From Nocardiopsis dassonvillei_B (GTDB lineage: Bacteria; Actinomycetota; Actinomycetes; Streptosporangiales; Streptosporangiaceae): a stretch of 64,000 nucleotides of DNA. The notes beneath the pieces were generated by a model that worked only from the letters and a program-made list of their open reading frames with translations, made no database searches and was not told the origin of the DNA. Below are positions 1 to 7,300 of the stretch, piece after piece. The position numbers and the translations under genes were made by a program. The stretch is from assembly GCF_964273065.1 (NCBI RefSeq), contig NZ_OZ186815.1, forward strand, positions 6,262,001 through 6,326,000, written 5' to 3'. Within the stretch, counting starts at the first letter, position 1; each line of letters begins with the position of its first letter.

Positions 1-773
1 AGGAGCCAGGTCAGCGCATTGGCGGTGGTCTCGTACCCCGACATCAGCAGGGTGGCCAGCTCGTCGCGGACCTCGTCGAAGGGCGGGTCGTCGGCCAGCA
101 GCCGGCCCAGGGCGTGGCCGTCCTCCCCCGCGGGGTGCTCGGCGATCAGGGCCCTGAGGGTGGTGTCGAAGTCGCGCAGTGACCGGCGCAGGCCGCGGTT
201 GGTCCGGGTGGGCAGCCACATCGGCAGGCGCGGGGCGGAGGTCAGGCGCATGATCGCGGCCACGGCCCGGACCAGGGTCTCGCCGCGTTCGCCCAGGGGG
301 CGCCCGGCGAGGTGCACGGCGCCCACGCTCATCGCCAGCCGGGACATCTCGTCGTGGACGTCGACCTCCAGGCCCTCGTGCCAGGTGTCCACGAGGCGGG
401 CCACGCCCTCACGGGCGGAGTGTTCCAGCCCGTCGAGCCGGTCGCTGCGCAGGGCCGGGCGCAGCCGGGCCCGTTTGCGCTCCCACTCGGCGCCCTCGCT
501 GTTCATCATGGCGAGCGGGAACCCCATGGGGCCGCGCCGGGTGGCCGCGCCGATCTTGGCGACCCTCCCCTCGCGGTCCAGCAGGACCCGGCCCACGTCG
601 TCGGGGTGGGACAGCAGAACGTTGGCGGGGGTGAGGGAGACGACGTCGCCGAACTCGCGGGCGGCCGCGGTCAGGAAGCCCAGGGGGTCCACCGCGTAGT
701 CGGCGGCGTTGGACGAGGAGCGCCCGCCCCGGGGGCCCGGGGGAGCGGAGGGGAGGGAGGAGGGGGCCGCCAT
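1..773 (-). CDS. Cytochrome P450, N-terminal part (gene runs off the window)
   Basis: Translating the minus strand from the ATG at 773-771 gives 257 uninterrupted codons before the window edge. The product has a Pro-rich start, a C-helix motif WERKR at about residues 97-101, and the I-helix segment LLMSGYETTANALTW close to the edge, where SGYETT corresponds to the oxygen-binding (A/G)GxxT motif. The ExxR and haem-Cys motifs lie outside. An AAAGGA ribosome site precedes the ATG. The gene lies 63 bp downstream of a 27-residue peptide ending in YIYY, so it is probably the enzyme that cross-links the tyrosines, as CitB is thought to do in cittilin biosynthesis. The P450 family call is secure; the substrate is inferred from context only. 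Confidence 0.9.
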   Translation of the reverse strand, partial: MAAPSSLPSAPPGPRGGRSSSNAADYAVDPLGFLTAAAREFGDVVSLTPANVLLSHPDDVGRVLLDREGRVAKIGAATRRGPMGFPLAMMNSEGAEWERKRARLRPALRSDRLDGLEHSAREGVARLVDTWHEGLEVDVHDEMSRLAMSVGAVHLAGRPLGERGETLVRAVAAIMRLTSAPRLPMWLPTRTNRGLRRSLRDFDTTLRALIAEHPAGEDGHALGRLLADDPPFDEVRDELATLLMSGYETTANALTWL

Positions 774-790
774 CAGGTCCTTTCCCGGGT

Positions 791-825
791 CGGGCCCGTG
801 CCGCCCGGGGGGCGGCACGGGCCCG
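791..825 (-). terminator. Perfect 15-bp hairpin between RiPP precursor and P450
   Basis: CGGGCCCGTGCCGCC (791-805) pairs perfectly with 811-825 around a 5-base loop. There is no T-run on either side. It sits between the precursor stop and the P450 start, so it could act as a leaky terminator or mRNA stabiliser that lets the precursor be made in excess over the enzyme. The structure is seen; the role is inferred. Confidence 0.55.
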
Positions 826-836
826 GTCGCGCCGGT

Positions 837-920
837 CTAGTAGTAGATGTAGGGGCGGGTCAGGCGCTCGGCGTCGATGAGGCGCAGCTTGGCGGCGATG
901 CGGTAGGCGGCCTTCTTCAC
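837..920 (-). CDS. Cittilin-like RiPP precursor peptide, 27 aa
   Basis: A GTG start (920-918) with an AGGAAGGA ribosome site six bases upstream opens 27 codons ending in TAG. The peptide starts VKKAAYRIAAKLRLI, has an acidic/basic middle (DAERLTRP), and its last four residues are Tyr-Ile-Tyr-Tyr. Cittilin A (Myxococcus) and the actinomycete compound RP-66453 are bicyclic Tyr-Ile-Tyr-Tyr tetrapeptides. From memory, the cittilin precursor is also about 27 residues with a C-terminal YIYY core, cross-linked by a P450. Here the next gene downstream is a P450. Because the core is C-terminal, only one proteolytic cut, after Pro, would be needed. No methyltransferase is visible within the window, but the cluster may continue beyond base 1. 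Confidence 0.88.
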   Translation of the reverse strand: MKKAAYRIAAKLRLIDAERLTRPYIYY

Positions 921-1260
921 GGGGGGTCCTTCCTCTGGTGTCTCCGGTTCCCTGGCGGTCCCGGGCGACGCGAAGAACGCTAGGCGATCGGTGACGGAGA
1001 GGGATAGTGGCGTGACGGTAAGAGAACCGTGCGCGCGAGGTGACCCATTCCAGTTGCCATAACGCCCGTTCGGGCACCGTGCCGGGGAAGGCCGTCCGCG
1101 GCAGGGGAGGCGGTCGCGGACCGGGGCGTCGCGGGCCCGTCCGACGACCGGGGCGGGCGCTCCCCGCCGGGGCGGCGCGGCGGCGGCGCGGTGTTCCGGT
1201 CGCGCCGGCGGGTACCGGGCCGGGAGCGGGGGCCCGGGGCACCGCGGGCCCCGCGCACGG
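921..1260. other. Intergenic stretch upstream of the RiPP precursor
   Basis: These 340 bp should carry the leftward promoter of the precursor/P450 pair. I see no convincing -35/-10 pair; the best -10-like word on the minus strand is TAGCGT near 967-972. No credible coding sequence is visible in either direction; longer open frames here are shadows caused by extreme GC content. Confidence 0.5.
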
Positions 1261-1296
1261 CGAACGCCCCCGCGCGGCAGGGCGCGGAGGCGTTCG
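1261..1296 (-). terminator. Hairpin downstream of the GNAT gene
   Basis: CGAACGCC (1261-1268) pairs with GGCGTTCG (1289-1296), with further GCGC pairing inside. It lies 21 bp past the stop of the leftward acetyltransferase gene, as expected for a GC-type actinobacterial terminator without a U-run. Confidence 0.6.
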
Positions 1297-1316
1297 GGGA
1301 ATGCGCGGAAGCGGGG

Positions 1317-1874
1317 TCAGTCGTGCGCGCCGAACCCGTCGACGCGGCAGACCATCGTGGTCACGAAGGGGCGGAAGCCCTCCGTCTCCAGGAAGCTGAT
1401 GTCCTCCGAGGCCGTGGCCAGGGCGGAGAACTCGATGTCCCGGATGCCCATGGCGGCCAGCTGGTGGCGGATCTCCTCCAGCAGCTTGGAGCCCACGCGG
1501 GTGCCCGCGTACTCCGGGTCGATGGCGAAGGTCTGCACGACCGCGACGCGTTCGCCGCGGTCCCAGGTCCCCTGCGGGTTGTCGCGCAGCGTCACCATCG
1601 CGTACCCGGCCGGGTCGTCGCCGTTCTCGGCGAGGATCGCCAGGGTCTCGGGATCGGTCAGCCACTCCAGGTACTGGGCGCGGCGGCGGCGCCAGGACTC
1701 GTCCATGCTCGTGGTGCTGATGATGTCGGACAGGTGCGAGGCCCGCAGGGCGTACTGCTGGTGGAGGGCGCCCCACAGGTCCGCGAGTTCCTCGACCTCG
1801 TGAGCACCCAGGTAGCGGAAGCCGAGCACGCCGACGTCGGCAGGTCGAGGTTTGGTCATCAGCGAAGTTTGCAT
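1317..1874 (-). CDS. GNAT family N-acetyltransferase, 185 aa
   Basis: The product fits the GCN5-related acetyltransferase fold: a beta4-like strand VAVVQTFAIDPEYAGTRVG followed by SKLLEEI (acetyl-CoA pyrophosphate loop and following helix), then IEFSALATASEDISFLETEGF, the usual C-terminal strand-helix with 'FLE..GF'. The substrate cannot be read. The start at 1874 has a GGTGAGAAGAAA ribosome site; a second in-frame ATG five codons in (1859) is possible. The N-terminal 30 residues are more variable. It is transcribed away from a LysR gene and could be regulated with it from the 290-bp shared upstream region. Confidence 0.85.
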   Translation of the reverse strand: MQTSLMTKPRPADVGVLGFRYLGAHEVEELADLWGALHQQYALRASHLSDIISTTSMDESWRRRRAQYLEWLTDPETLAILAENGDDPAGYAMVTLRDNPQGTWDRGERVAVVQTFAIDPEYAGTRVGSKLLEEIRHQLAAMGIRDIEFSALATASEDISFLETEGFRPFVTTMVCRVDGFGAHD

Positions 1875-1881
1875 TTTCTTC
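1864..1881. repeat. GAAG..CTTC motif, copy 1
   Basis: GAAGTTTGCATTTTCTTC overlaps the first codons of the acetyltransferase gene. It has partial dyad character (GAAG/CTTC) and is nearly repeated at 2031-2049 in the same orientation. It is AT-rich against a very GC-rich background, so it may be a regulatory site, for example for the adjacent LysR protein. Confidence 0.35.
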
Positions 1882-2030
1882 TCACCCGTTCCACCAGCAT
1901 TGGGTGCTGATCCCCCGGAGCGCGCTGTGTGCGCGCCCTTGGTTGAGCTGTGCTCCTGACTGTACGTGCCGGTATCTGCGGGAACGTACGTGACACGTGG
2001 AAAGAGCCGAGCGACGTCACGGTAGAAGAA

Positions 2031-2049
2031 GAAGTTTGATTTTTTCTTC
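2031..2049. repeat. GAAG..CTTC motif, copy 2
   Basis: GAAGTTTGATTTTTTCTTC repeats the motif at 1864-1881 with one extra base. It lies in the divergent GNAT/LysR intergenic region, about 115 bp before the LysR start. This is a candidate operator by position and base composition only. Confidence 0.35.
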
Positions 2050-2150
2050 GCAGGTCGAGCGAGAGGGCGCTTCTGGACGTTGTGCAGCGAATCACTGTTC
2101 TCGACTGGGCGATCTGTCGGAAATCACCCGGAAACCTGTCCGTGCTCGCC

Positions 2151-2156
2151 TACATT
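2151..2156 (+). promoter_or_regulatory. -10-like TACATT just before the LysR ATG
   Basis: TACATT ends 7 bp before the ATG at 2164 and no ribosome site separates them, a layout typical of leaderless actinobacterial transcripts. No clear -35 hexamer is visible. Confidence 0.4.
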
Positions 2157-2163
2157 GGAAGCC

Positions 2164-3093
2164 ATGATCGACGTTCGGCGGTTGCAGCTCCTCCACGCCC
2201 TGGCGCACCACCACACGGTGGCGGCGACGGCCGAGGCGCTCAACGTCACACCGTCGGCGGTCTCCCAGCAGCTCGCCGCCCTGGCCAAGGAGCCCGGGGT
2301 CCCCCTCGTCGAACGCCAGGGCCGCCGCTTCATGCTCACCGGGGCCGCCCGGGTCCTGCTCGAACGCGCCCCCGCGATCTTCGCGGAGATGGAGCGTGCC
2401 GGAGCCGACCTGGCCGCCTACGCCGAAGGGGACCGCGGGGTCATCCGCGTCGGCTCCTTCTCCACCGGTATCAGCGACCTCATCGCACCCGCCCTGGCCC
2501 GGCTTCGGGTCAGCCACCCCGGCTGGTCGTTCGAGGTGATCCAGGCCGAGCCCGAGCAGAGCGCCGAGATGGTGCGCTCGGGCCGCCTCGACGTCGCGCT
2601 CACCATGTCCACCGGGCACCTGCCCGCCAGCGGGGACCCCGACTTCCGCGCCGACTCGGTGATGGTCGAGCTGTTCGACGCGATCCTGCCCTACCAGCAC
2701 CCGCTGGCCACCCGCAACGGCCTGCACCTGTCCGAGGACCTGGCCGCGGAGGACTGGATCATGTCCGCGCCCGGTACGGCCTGGCACGAGTGCGTCACCG
2801 CCGCCACCAGCCAGGCCGGGTTCCAGCCGAGGGTGGTCCACACCGTGGACGACTTCAGCGCCGTGTTCGCGCTGGTCCAGGCGGGCCTGGGCATCGCCCT
2901 GATGCCGCGCCTGGCCTGGACGGGCATGAACACCCCGCACACCGTCGTGCGCGGGGTGCGCGACACCGCCCGGCGCCACATCATCGCGCTGTCGCGGGCC
3001 GGGTCCACCCCCGAACCGCTGCTCACCGCCGTGCGCGAGGCCGCCAGCAAGGTGCCGGTGCCCTCGGTGGGGCCCTTCGCCATCGCGGGCTGA
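2164..3093 (+). CDS. LysR-family transcriptional regulator, 309 aa
   Basis: The N-terminal winged helix-turn-helix is clear: MIDVRRLQLLHALAHHHTVA, then AATAEALNVTPSAVSQQLAALA as the recognition region (residues about 20-45). It is followed by a LysR substrate domain starting at GVIRVGSFSTGISDLIAPAL (about 95) and ending with the LVQAGLGIALMPRLA signature (about 240). The ATG at 2164 is preferred to an upstream start at 2080 because the family begins a few residues before the HTH and a -10-like TACATT lies just upstream. It is divergent from the acetyltransferase gene, a common arrangement for a LysR regulator and its target. The ligand is unknown. Confidence 0.92.
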   Translation: MIDVRRLQLLHALAHHHTVAATAEALNVTPSAVSQQLAALAKEPGVPLVERQGRRFMLTGAARVLLERAPAIFAEMERAGADLAAYAEGDRGVIRVGSFSTGISDLIAPALARLRVSHPGWSFEVIQAEPEQSAEMVRSGRLDVALTMSTGHLPASGDPDFRADSVMVELFDAILPYQHPLATRNGLHLSEDLAAEDWIMSAPGTAWHECVTAATSQAGFQPRVVHTVDDFSAVFALVQAGLGIALMPRLAWTGMNTPHTVVRGVRDTARRHIIALSRAGSTPEPLLTAVREAASKVPVPSVGPFAIAG

Positions 3094-3190
3094 CCGCGGC
3101 TCCTCCCCGGGCCGCGGCGTTGCCCGGCGCGGGCCCGGCGCCGGGGCCGGTGGTCCCGCCCGCCCCGCCCAGGGGTACGGGCCGGCGGGT

Positions 3191-4129
3191 TCAGGCCGGG
3201 GCGTCGGGCGCTTCCGGCAGCGGCGGCACGTCGTCGAGCACGTTCTCGGCGGCCCGGTGCAGGTAGCGCGCCAGCAGGCGGATCGGCCGCCAGGCCCAGC
3301 CGCCGGTGCGCCCGGCCAGGTACACCTGGCGTACCCCGCCCAGCTCGCCGAGCGGGGCGTGGGCGACCCCGCGCCGCGTGACCGCCGACAGGCGCGGGAC
3401 GACACCCACTCCCACCCCGGCGGCGACCAGCTCCTCGAACAGCTCCAGGTTGTCGATGCGGTGCACGATCCGCGGCGTGAACCCGGCGTCGGCGCACATG
3501 CGCTGCACCAGGGCCTCCTCGTCGCCCCGGTAGGGGCTGGCGATCCAGGCGGCGCCGGCGAGGTCGCGCAGCCGCCGCCGGGTCAGCGTGCGGCTGTCCG
3601 CGCCGGCCGAGGGCTGCGACAGCAGCAGGCCCTCGGAGCCGATCGGGTGCACCGTCAGCGACCCCGGGAAATCCCGGGGGAGCAGACTGTACTGGTACAC
3701 CACCCCCAGGTCCGCGCCGCCGTTCTGCAGCAGGGTGAGCGCCTGCTCCGACTCGTACTCGGTCAGGTGGATGTCGATCCCCGGGTGGTCGTGCCGCAGC
3801 TGACGGATCGCGGGCAGCACCACGGGCGCCGCGCTGGTGTACATGACCAGGTCGACCCGGCCCACCGGCTCCCCGTCGCCGTCGAACTCCGCCCGTGCCG
3901 CCTCCACCCGGGCCAGGATGTCCACCGCGTGCTCGGCCAGGCGCCGCCCCGCCGGGGTGAGCCGGACCCGGCGCCCGTCCGGGGCCAGGAGGGGGACGCC
4001 CGCCTCCCGTTCCAGGACCGCGAGGTGTTTGGAGACCGCGGAGGTGCTCATGCCGGTGACCTCGGAGACGGCGGCCATCGTGCCCAGCCGCTCCAGCTCG
4101 ACGAGCAGTCGCAAACGGGTGAAATCCAT
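3191..4129 (-). CDS. LysR-family transcriptional regulator, 312 aa
   Basis: Standard LysR length and order: HTH at residues about 1-60 (MDFTRLRLLVELERLGTMAA, then SEVTGMSTSAVSKHLAVLER), and a substrate-binding domain from GRVDLVMYTSAAPVVLPAIRQL to GVGVGVVPRLSAV. It is transcribed divergently from the EamA transporter gene at 4184 with only 54 bp between the two starts, which makes that transporter its likely target. This pattern is common for LysR regulators that sense an exported amino acid or metabolite. The ligand cannot be deduced. Confidence 0.92.
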   Translation of the reverse strand: MDFTRLRLLVELERLGTMAAVSEVTGMSTSAVSKHLAVLEREAGVPLLAPDGRRVRLTPAGRRLAEHAVDILARVEAARAEFDGDGEPVGRVDLVMYTSAAPVVLPAIRQLRHDHPGIDIHLTEYESEQALTLLQNGGADLGVVYQYSLLPRDFPGSLTVHPIGSEGLLLSQPSAGADSRTLTRRRLRDLAGAAWIASPYRGDEEALVQRMCADAGFTPRIVHRIDNLELFEELVAAGVGVGVVPRLSAVTRRGVAHAPLGELGGVRQVYLAGRTGGWAWRPIRLLARYLHRAAENVLDDVPPLPEAPDAPA

Positions 4130-4142
4130 CCACTGAAACTAC

Positions 4143-4165
4143 ACGGTTCATCAACCAACGGTTCG
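4143..4165. promoter_or_regulatory. Direct repeat in the LysR/EamA divergent promoter
   Basis: ACGGTTCA (4143-4150) and ACGGTTCG (4158-4165) are direct repeats 15 bp apart, centred in the 54-bp gap between the divergent genes. Position makes them candidate LysR contacts, although LysR sites are usually dyads (T-N11-A). Confidence 0.35.
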
Positions 4166-4183
4166 TGGACAGAAACAGACAAC

Positions 4184-5305
4184 ATGTTTCACATTGGTCG
4201 GGTGATCCGCTCCTTCCTTCCCTCGCTGCGCCGTGCCCGCCTCCAGGTACCGGCGCCGGTCATGCTGCTCATCGGCATGTTCACGCTGCACACCGGCAGC
4301 GCTCTGGCAGTCACCGCGTTCGCCCAGGCGAGTCCGGCCACCGTCACCTGGCTGCGGCTGACGTGGGCGGCGCTTCTTCTGCTGCTCCTGGGCGGTCGCT
4401 CCCTGTGGCGGGCAGTGCGCGAGGCGACGTGGCGCCAGCGCGCCTCCGTGGTGATCCTCGGCACAGCGAGCGCGGGGATGATGATGTTCTACTCCGAGGC
4501 GACGGCGCGGATCGAGCTCGGCACCGCCACGGCGATCGAGTTCCTCGGCACCCTCGTCGTGGCCGTGGCCGCCATGCGCCGCCGCCGCGAACTCGTGTGG
4601 ATCGCCGCCGCGGTCGCCGGGGTGCTCTGCCTGACCCGCCCCTGGGAGGGCGAGCTCGACCTGGTCGGCGTGGGCTTCGCCCTGGCGGGCGCGGTGTGCG
4701 TGGTGTTCTACATCGTCCTCACCCAGAAGGTGGGTGCCGGGTTCGGCGCCGTCCACGGGCTGGCCCTGACCATGGGCGTCGGCTCCCTGGTGACCGCGCC
4801 GTTCGGCGCCCCGGGGGCGTTCGCCGCGCCCGACCCCGGACTGGTCCTGTTCACCCTGCTCATCGCACTGCTGTTCCCGATGGTGCCCTTCCTACTGGAG
4901 ATGGTCTCCCTGCAGCGGATGACCCGCACCGCGTACAGCACTTTCTCCAGCATGGAGCCCGGTGTCGCCCTGGTGATGGGCCTGGTCGTCATCGGCCAGG
5001 CGCCCGCCGCACTCCAGATCGTCGGCATGGCGCTGGTGGTCGTCGCCGGAATCGGGGCCACACGCGGCGAGCGGAGCGGCAGGCCCGCCGTCCCGGAGGC
5101 CGTGCGCGAGAGGGCCGGCCGCACCGCGCCGAGCGGCGACGCGGAGGACACGGAGGCCTCGGTGGAGGGGCCGGCCTCCGGCGAGAGCGCCCCGTCCGCC
5201 GCCGGATCCGCCGGGGGGCCGACCGCCGGACCGGCCGCGGCACAGGACCCCGAGCCCGTACGTACGGCTTCGGCTCCCGCCGGGGCGGAGGGCCGGGCCG
5301 CCTGA
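4184..5305 (+). CDS. EamA/DMT-family membrane transporter, 373 aa
   Basis: About ten hydrophobic segments span residues 20-290 in two EamA repeats. The first begins VPAPVMLLIGMFTLHTGSALAV and contains SPATVTWLRLTWAALLLLLL; the second includes GVGFALAGAVCVVFYIVLTQK and RTAYSTFSSMEPGVALVMGL. This matches the RhtA-type drug/metabolite exporter pattern. The last 75 or so residues are a hydrophilic Ala/Gly/Pro/Glu-rich tail that is not part of the fold. The ATG at 4184 has no good ribosome site; other starts are possible. It is probably an inner-membrane exporter of amino acids or related metabolites under the divergent LysR gene. Confidence 0.88.
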   Translation: MFHIGRVIRSFLPSLRRARLQVPAPVMLLIGMFTLHTGSALAVTAFAQASPATVTWLRLTWAALLLLLLGGRSLWRAVREATWRQRASVVILGTASAGMMMFYSEATARIELGTATAIEFLGTLVVAVAAMRRRRELVWIAAAVAGVLCLTRPWEGELDLVGVGFALAGAVCVVFYIVLTQKVGAGFGAVHGLALTMGVGSLVTAPFGAPGAFAAPDPGLVLFTLLIALLFPMVPFLLEMVSLQRMTRTAYSTFSSMEPGVALVMGLVVIGQAPAALQIVGMALVVVAGIGATRGERSGRPAVPEAVRERAGRTAPSGDAEDTEASVEGPASGESAPSAAGSAGGPTAGPAAAQDPEPVRTASAPAGAEGRAA

Positions 5306-5393
5306 GTGGTCCCCCCGGCGCGTACCTTTCACGAGGGCGGACGGCGCGCCGAGGGGCCGGGTCCGGGTGTCCCTGCTCCGGCGCCCGTTCCAC

Positions 5394-5421
5394 AGGCCCG
5401 CGCACCCCGGTGCGCGGGCCT
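5394..5421 (+). terminator. Hairpin terminator after the EamA gene
   Basis: AGGCCCGCGCACC (5394-5406) pairs perfectly with 5409-5421, leaving a tight CC (effectively CCCC) loop, and is followed by CTTCCGTTCC. It lies 89 bp past the transporter stop. Confidence 0.65.
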
Positions 5422-5802
5422 CTTCCGTTCCGCCACCGCCGTCACGGCTCCGAGAGCGGGCGGGGAGAGGGGCGGGCGGGCGAGACCGGATTCCGGGCGG
5501 GCCCGCCGAACGGGAGGCAGCCCGGCCCCACCGCGCCCTCAGCGGCGCGGTCTCCGCTGTGGGGCTCCCGGGGCCTCCTCCCCGGATCCGGTCCGCGCCC
5601 GGTGCGGGGGCGGTGCGGGGGTGGTGGCGCGGCTCGGTACGGCGGCCGTCCGGCGGTCCCGGCCGCCGACCACCCGGACCCGGCCGCGGCGGCCCGCCAC
5701 CGCCCGGTGCCGAGGAGGCGGAGCGGTTCGAGGCGGCGCCCGCCCTTACTTCCCTCCGCCGTCGAACCCGGGCGCTCCCGACCTGCTCGTCCTCCGGAGG
5801 CC
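5422..5802. other. Gene-free GC-rich spacer
   Basis: Nothing coding is supported in these 381 bp. Long open frames run through on both strands, but they lack family resemblance and ribosome sites and are expected from the GC content. The right end leads into a MerR-like promoter dyad. Confidence 0.5.
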
Positions 5803-5830
5803 TTGACCTGAACCATAGTTGAGGCTTCAG
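5803..5830 (+). promoter_or_regulatory. MerR-type promoter/operator dyad
   Basis: TTGACC (5803-5808) forms a -35 element that runs into the dyad CCTGAAC-CATA-GTTGAGG (5807-5824), which has one mismatch between arms. MerR/SoxR-class regulators bind such dyads in stretched spacers. A weak -10 would fall at about 5826-5832. It lies 53 bp upstream of the erythromycin-esterase-like gene. No MerR gene is present in the window. Confidence 0.5.
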
Positions 5831-5882
5831 GGTCTTCGAGGGGGCGGGAGCAGCCCGCCGAGCAGGAGCGAAGGAGATCCGG

Positions 5883-6845
5883 ATGTCGGTGTCGACGACG
5901 GTCGAATGGATCCGCGAGCACGCGCACGCTCTGACCGCAGACGGGGCCGGGGAACCACTGGAGGACCTGAGGCCCCTCGCCTCGATGGTGCGCGGCGCCG
6001 AGGTCGTGGCCGTGGGGACCGCCGCACGCGGTACCCGGGAGCAGGCGGTGGCGGCGCACCGCATCGTGCGGCTCCTGGTGGAGGAGGAGGGCTTCCGGTC
6101 GGTCGCGCTGGAGGGGGACGACCCGGCCCGGCTGGGGCTGGACGCCTACATCGCCACCGGTGAGGGGGACCCCCGGTCCCTCCTGGCCGGGGCGCGGCCC
6201 TTCCTGCGGACGGCGGAGGTCCTCGGCCTCGTCCTCTGGATGCGGGAGTACAACCTGCGCCACCCCCGCGACCCGGTGCGGTTCCTGGAGGATCCCGAGC
6301 CGGACGTGGAGCACGCCGCCCCGCTGCGCGGACTGGCGGCCATCGAGCTCTCGCTCGCCGAGGGCGTGGCCCGCTGGCGGGAGCGCACCGGCGACCGGAT
6401 CGTGTACTGGGGCGGCAGCGCGCACACGGCGGTCGGCGACCCCCGCACGGTGTCACCCTCCTCGCCGCCGGAGACGCACCGGAACATGGGCGGCCACCTG
6501 CGTGCCCGCCTGGGCCGGGGGTACCGGTCGATCGGCCTGACCCTGGGGCGGGGGTCGATCGGGGTGGAGCTGCCGGGACCGGCCGAGGGTTCGATCGACG
6601 CCGTCCTCGACGAGGCGGCCACAGGGGCCCCGGCCTACCTCCTGGACCTGCGGCGGCCGCGCCCCCCGCAGGTCGCACGCCTGCTCGACGCCCGGACGAG
6701 GACGCGGCTGGTGGGCCCGTTCTACGATCCGGCCGAGGACGCCGACCACCACATCTCGGGGGGAGCGCTGACCACCTGGTTCGACGCCGTCGTCCACGTT
6801 CCGCGGGTCACCCCCGCCGGGCCGCTGCCCGCTCCGGCCGTCTGA
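5883..6845 (+). CDS. Erythromycin-esterase-like protein, 320 aa, atypical active site
   Basis: The product aligns by eye with the erythromycin esterase/succinoglycan biosynthesis family: EVVAVGTAARGTREQ occupies the place of the GE(A/S)xHGxxE motif, SVALEGDDP the conserved Glu strand, and RIVYWGGSAHTAV the WAHNxH strand. It also has the typical MGGHLRARLGRGYRSIGLTLGRGS ending. The catalytic-type His of the first motif is replaced by Arg and the protein is shorter than most members (about 400 aa). It may therefore not be an esterase. A good ribosome site (GAAGGAG) precedes the ATG, and a MerR-like promoter lies upstream, suggesting induction by a small molecule. Confidence 0.75.
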   Translation: MSVSTTVEWIREHAHALTADGAGEPLEDLRPLASMVRGAEVVAVGTAARGTREQAVAAHRIVRLLVEEEGFRSVALEGDDPARLGLDAYIATGEGDPRSLLAGARPFLRTAEVLGLVLWMREYNLRHPRDPVRFLEDPEPDVEHAAPLRGLAAIELSLAEGVARWRERTGDRIVYWGGSAHTAVGDPRTVSPSSPPETHRNMGGHLRARLGRGYRSIGLTLGRGSIGVELPGPAEGSIDAVLDEAATGAPAYLLDLRRPRPPQVARLLDARTRTRLVGPFYDPAEDADHHISGGALTTWFDAVVHVPRVTPAGPLPAPAV

Positions 6846-6967
6846 CGCCCTCCCGGGCCGACGGCGGTGCGCACCGGCCGGTCTCCCCCGCCCGCGGGGT
6901 CGTCGCGCGCCCGTCGGCGCTGTCCTCCCGTCTCCCGTGCAGCCGCGTGCTGTGCGGGAGGGCGGGA

Positions 6968-7300
6968 TCAGTCCGCGGAACCGCTGGCCGGTGCGGATTC
7001 CAGGGCGCTCCCCGCGGCGATCTCGCGCAGCGCCGCCACATGCCGCTCGAAGGCGGCCCGGCCCTCCCTGGTCAGGGACAGGGAGGTCCGGGCGCGTCGC
7101 CCCGCGGTGAACTTCTGCACCTTCACGTAACCGGCGTTCTCCAGCACGGTGACCTGTTTGGACAGCACCGAGTCGCTGACCTCCACCGTGTCCCGCACCA
7201 GGCGGAACTCGGCGCGGTCCACGGCGGCCAGTGCGGCGACCACCGAGAAGCGCACGGGGGAGTGGATCACCTCGTCCAGGCGGTTGCGCGGGTGGTTCAT
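6968..7300 (-). CDS. Winged-helix (HTH_34/MarR-like) transcriptional regulator, 110 aa
   Basis: A single-domain winged helix: FSVVAALAAVDRAEFRLVRDTVEVSDSVLSKQVTVLENAGYVKVQKF followed by the wing GRRARTSLSLTREGRAAFERHVAAL. This is the pattern of the small winged-helix family PF13601, whose genes commonly accompany a small multi-pass membrane protein. The ATG at 7300 overlaps the stop of the upstream membrane-protein gene by four bases (ATGA), so translation is coupled. It probably represses its own operon. The effector is unknown. Confidence 0.88.
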   Translation of the reverse strand: MNHPRNRLDEVIHSPVRFSVVAALAAVDRAEFRLVRDTVEVSDSVLSKQVTVLENAGYVKVQKFTAGRRARTSLSLTREGRAAFERHVAALREIAAGSALESAPASGSAD

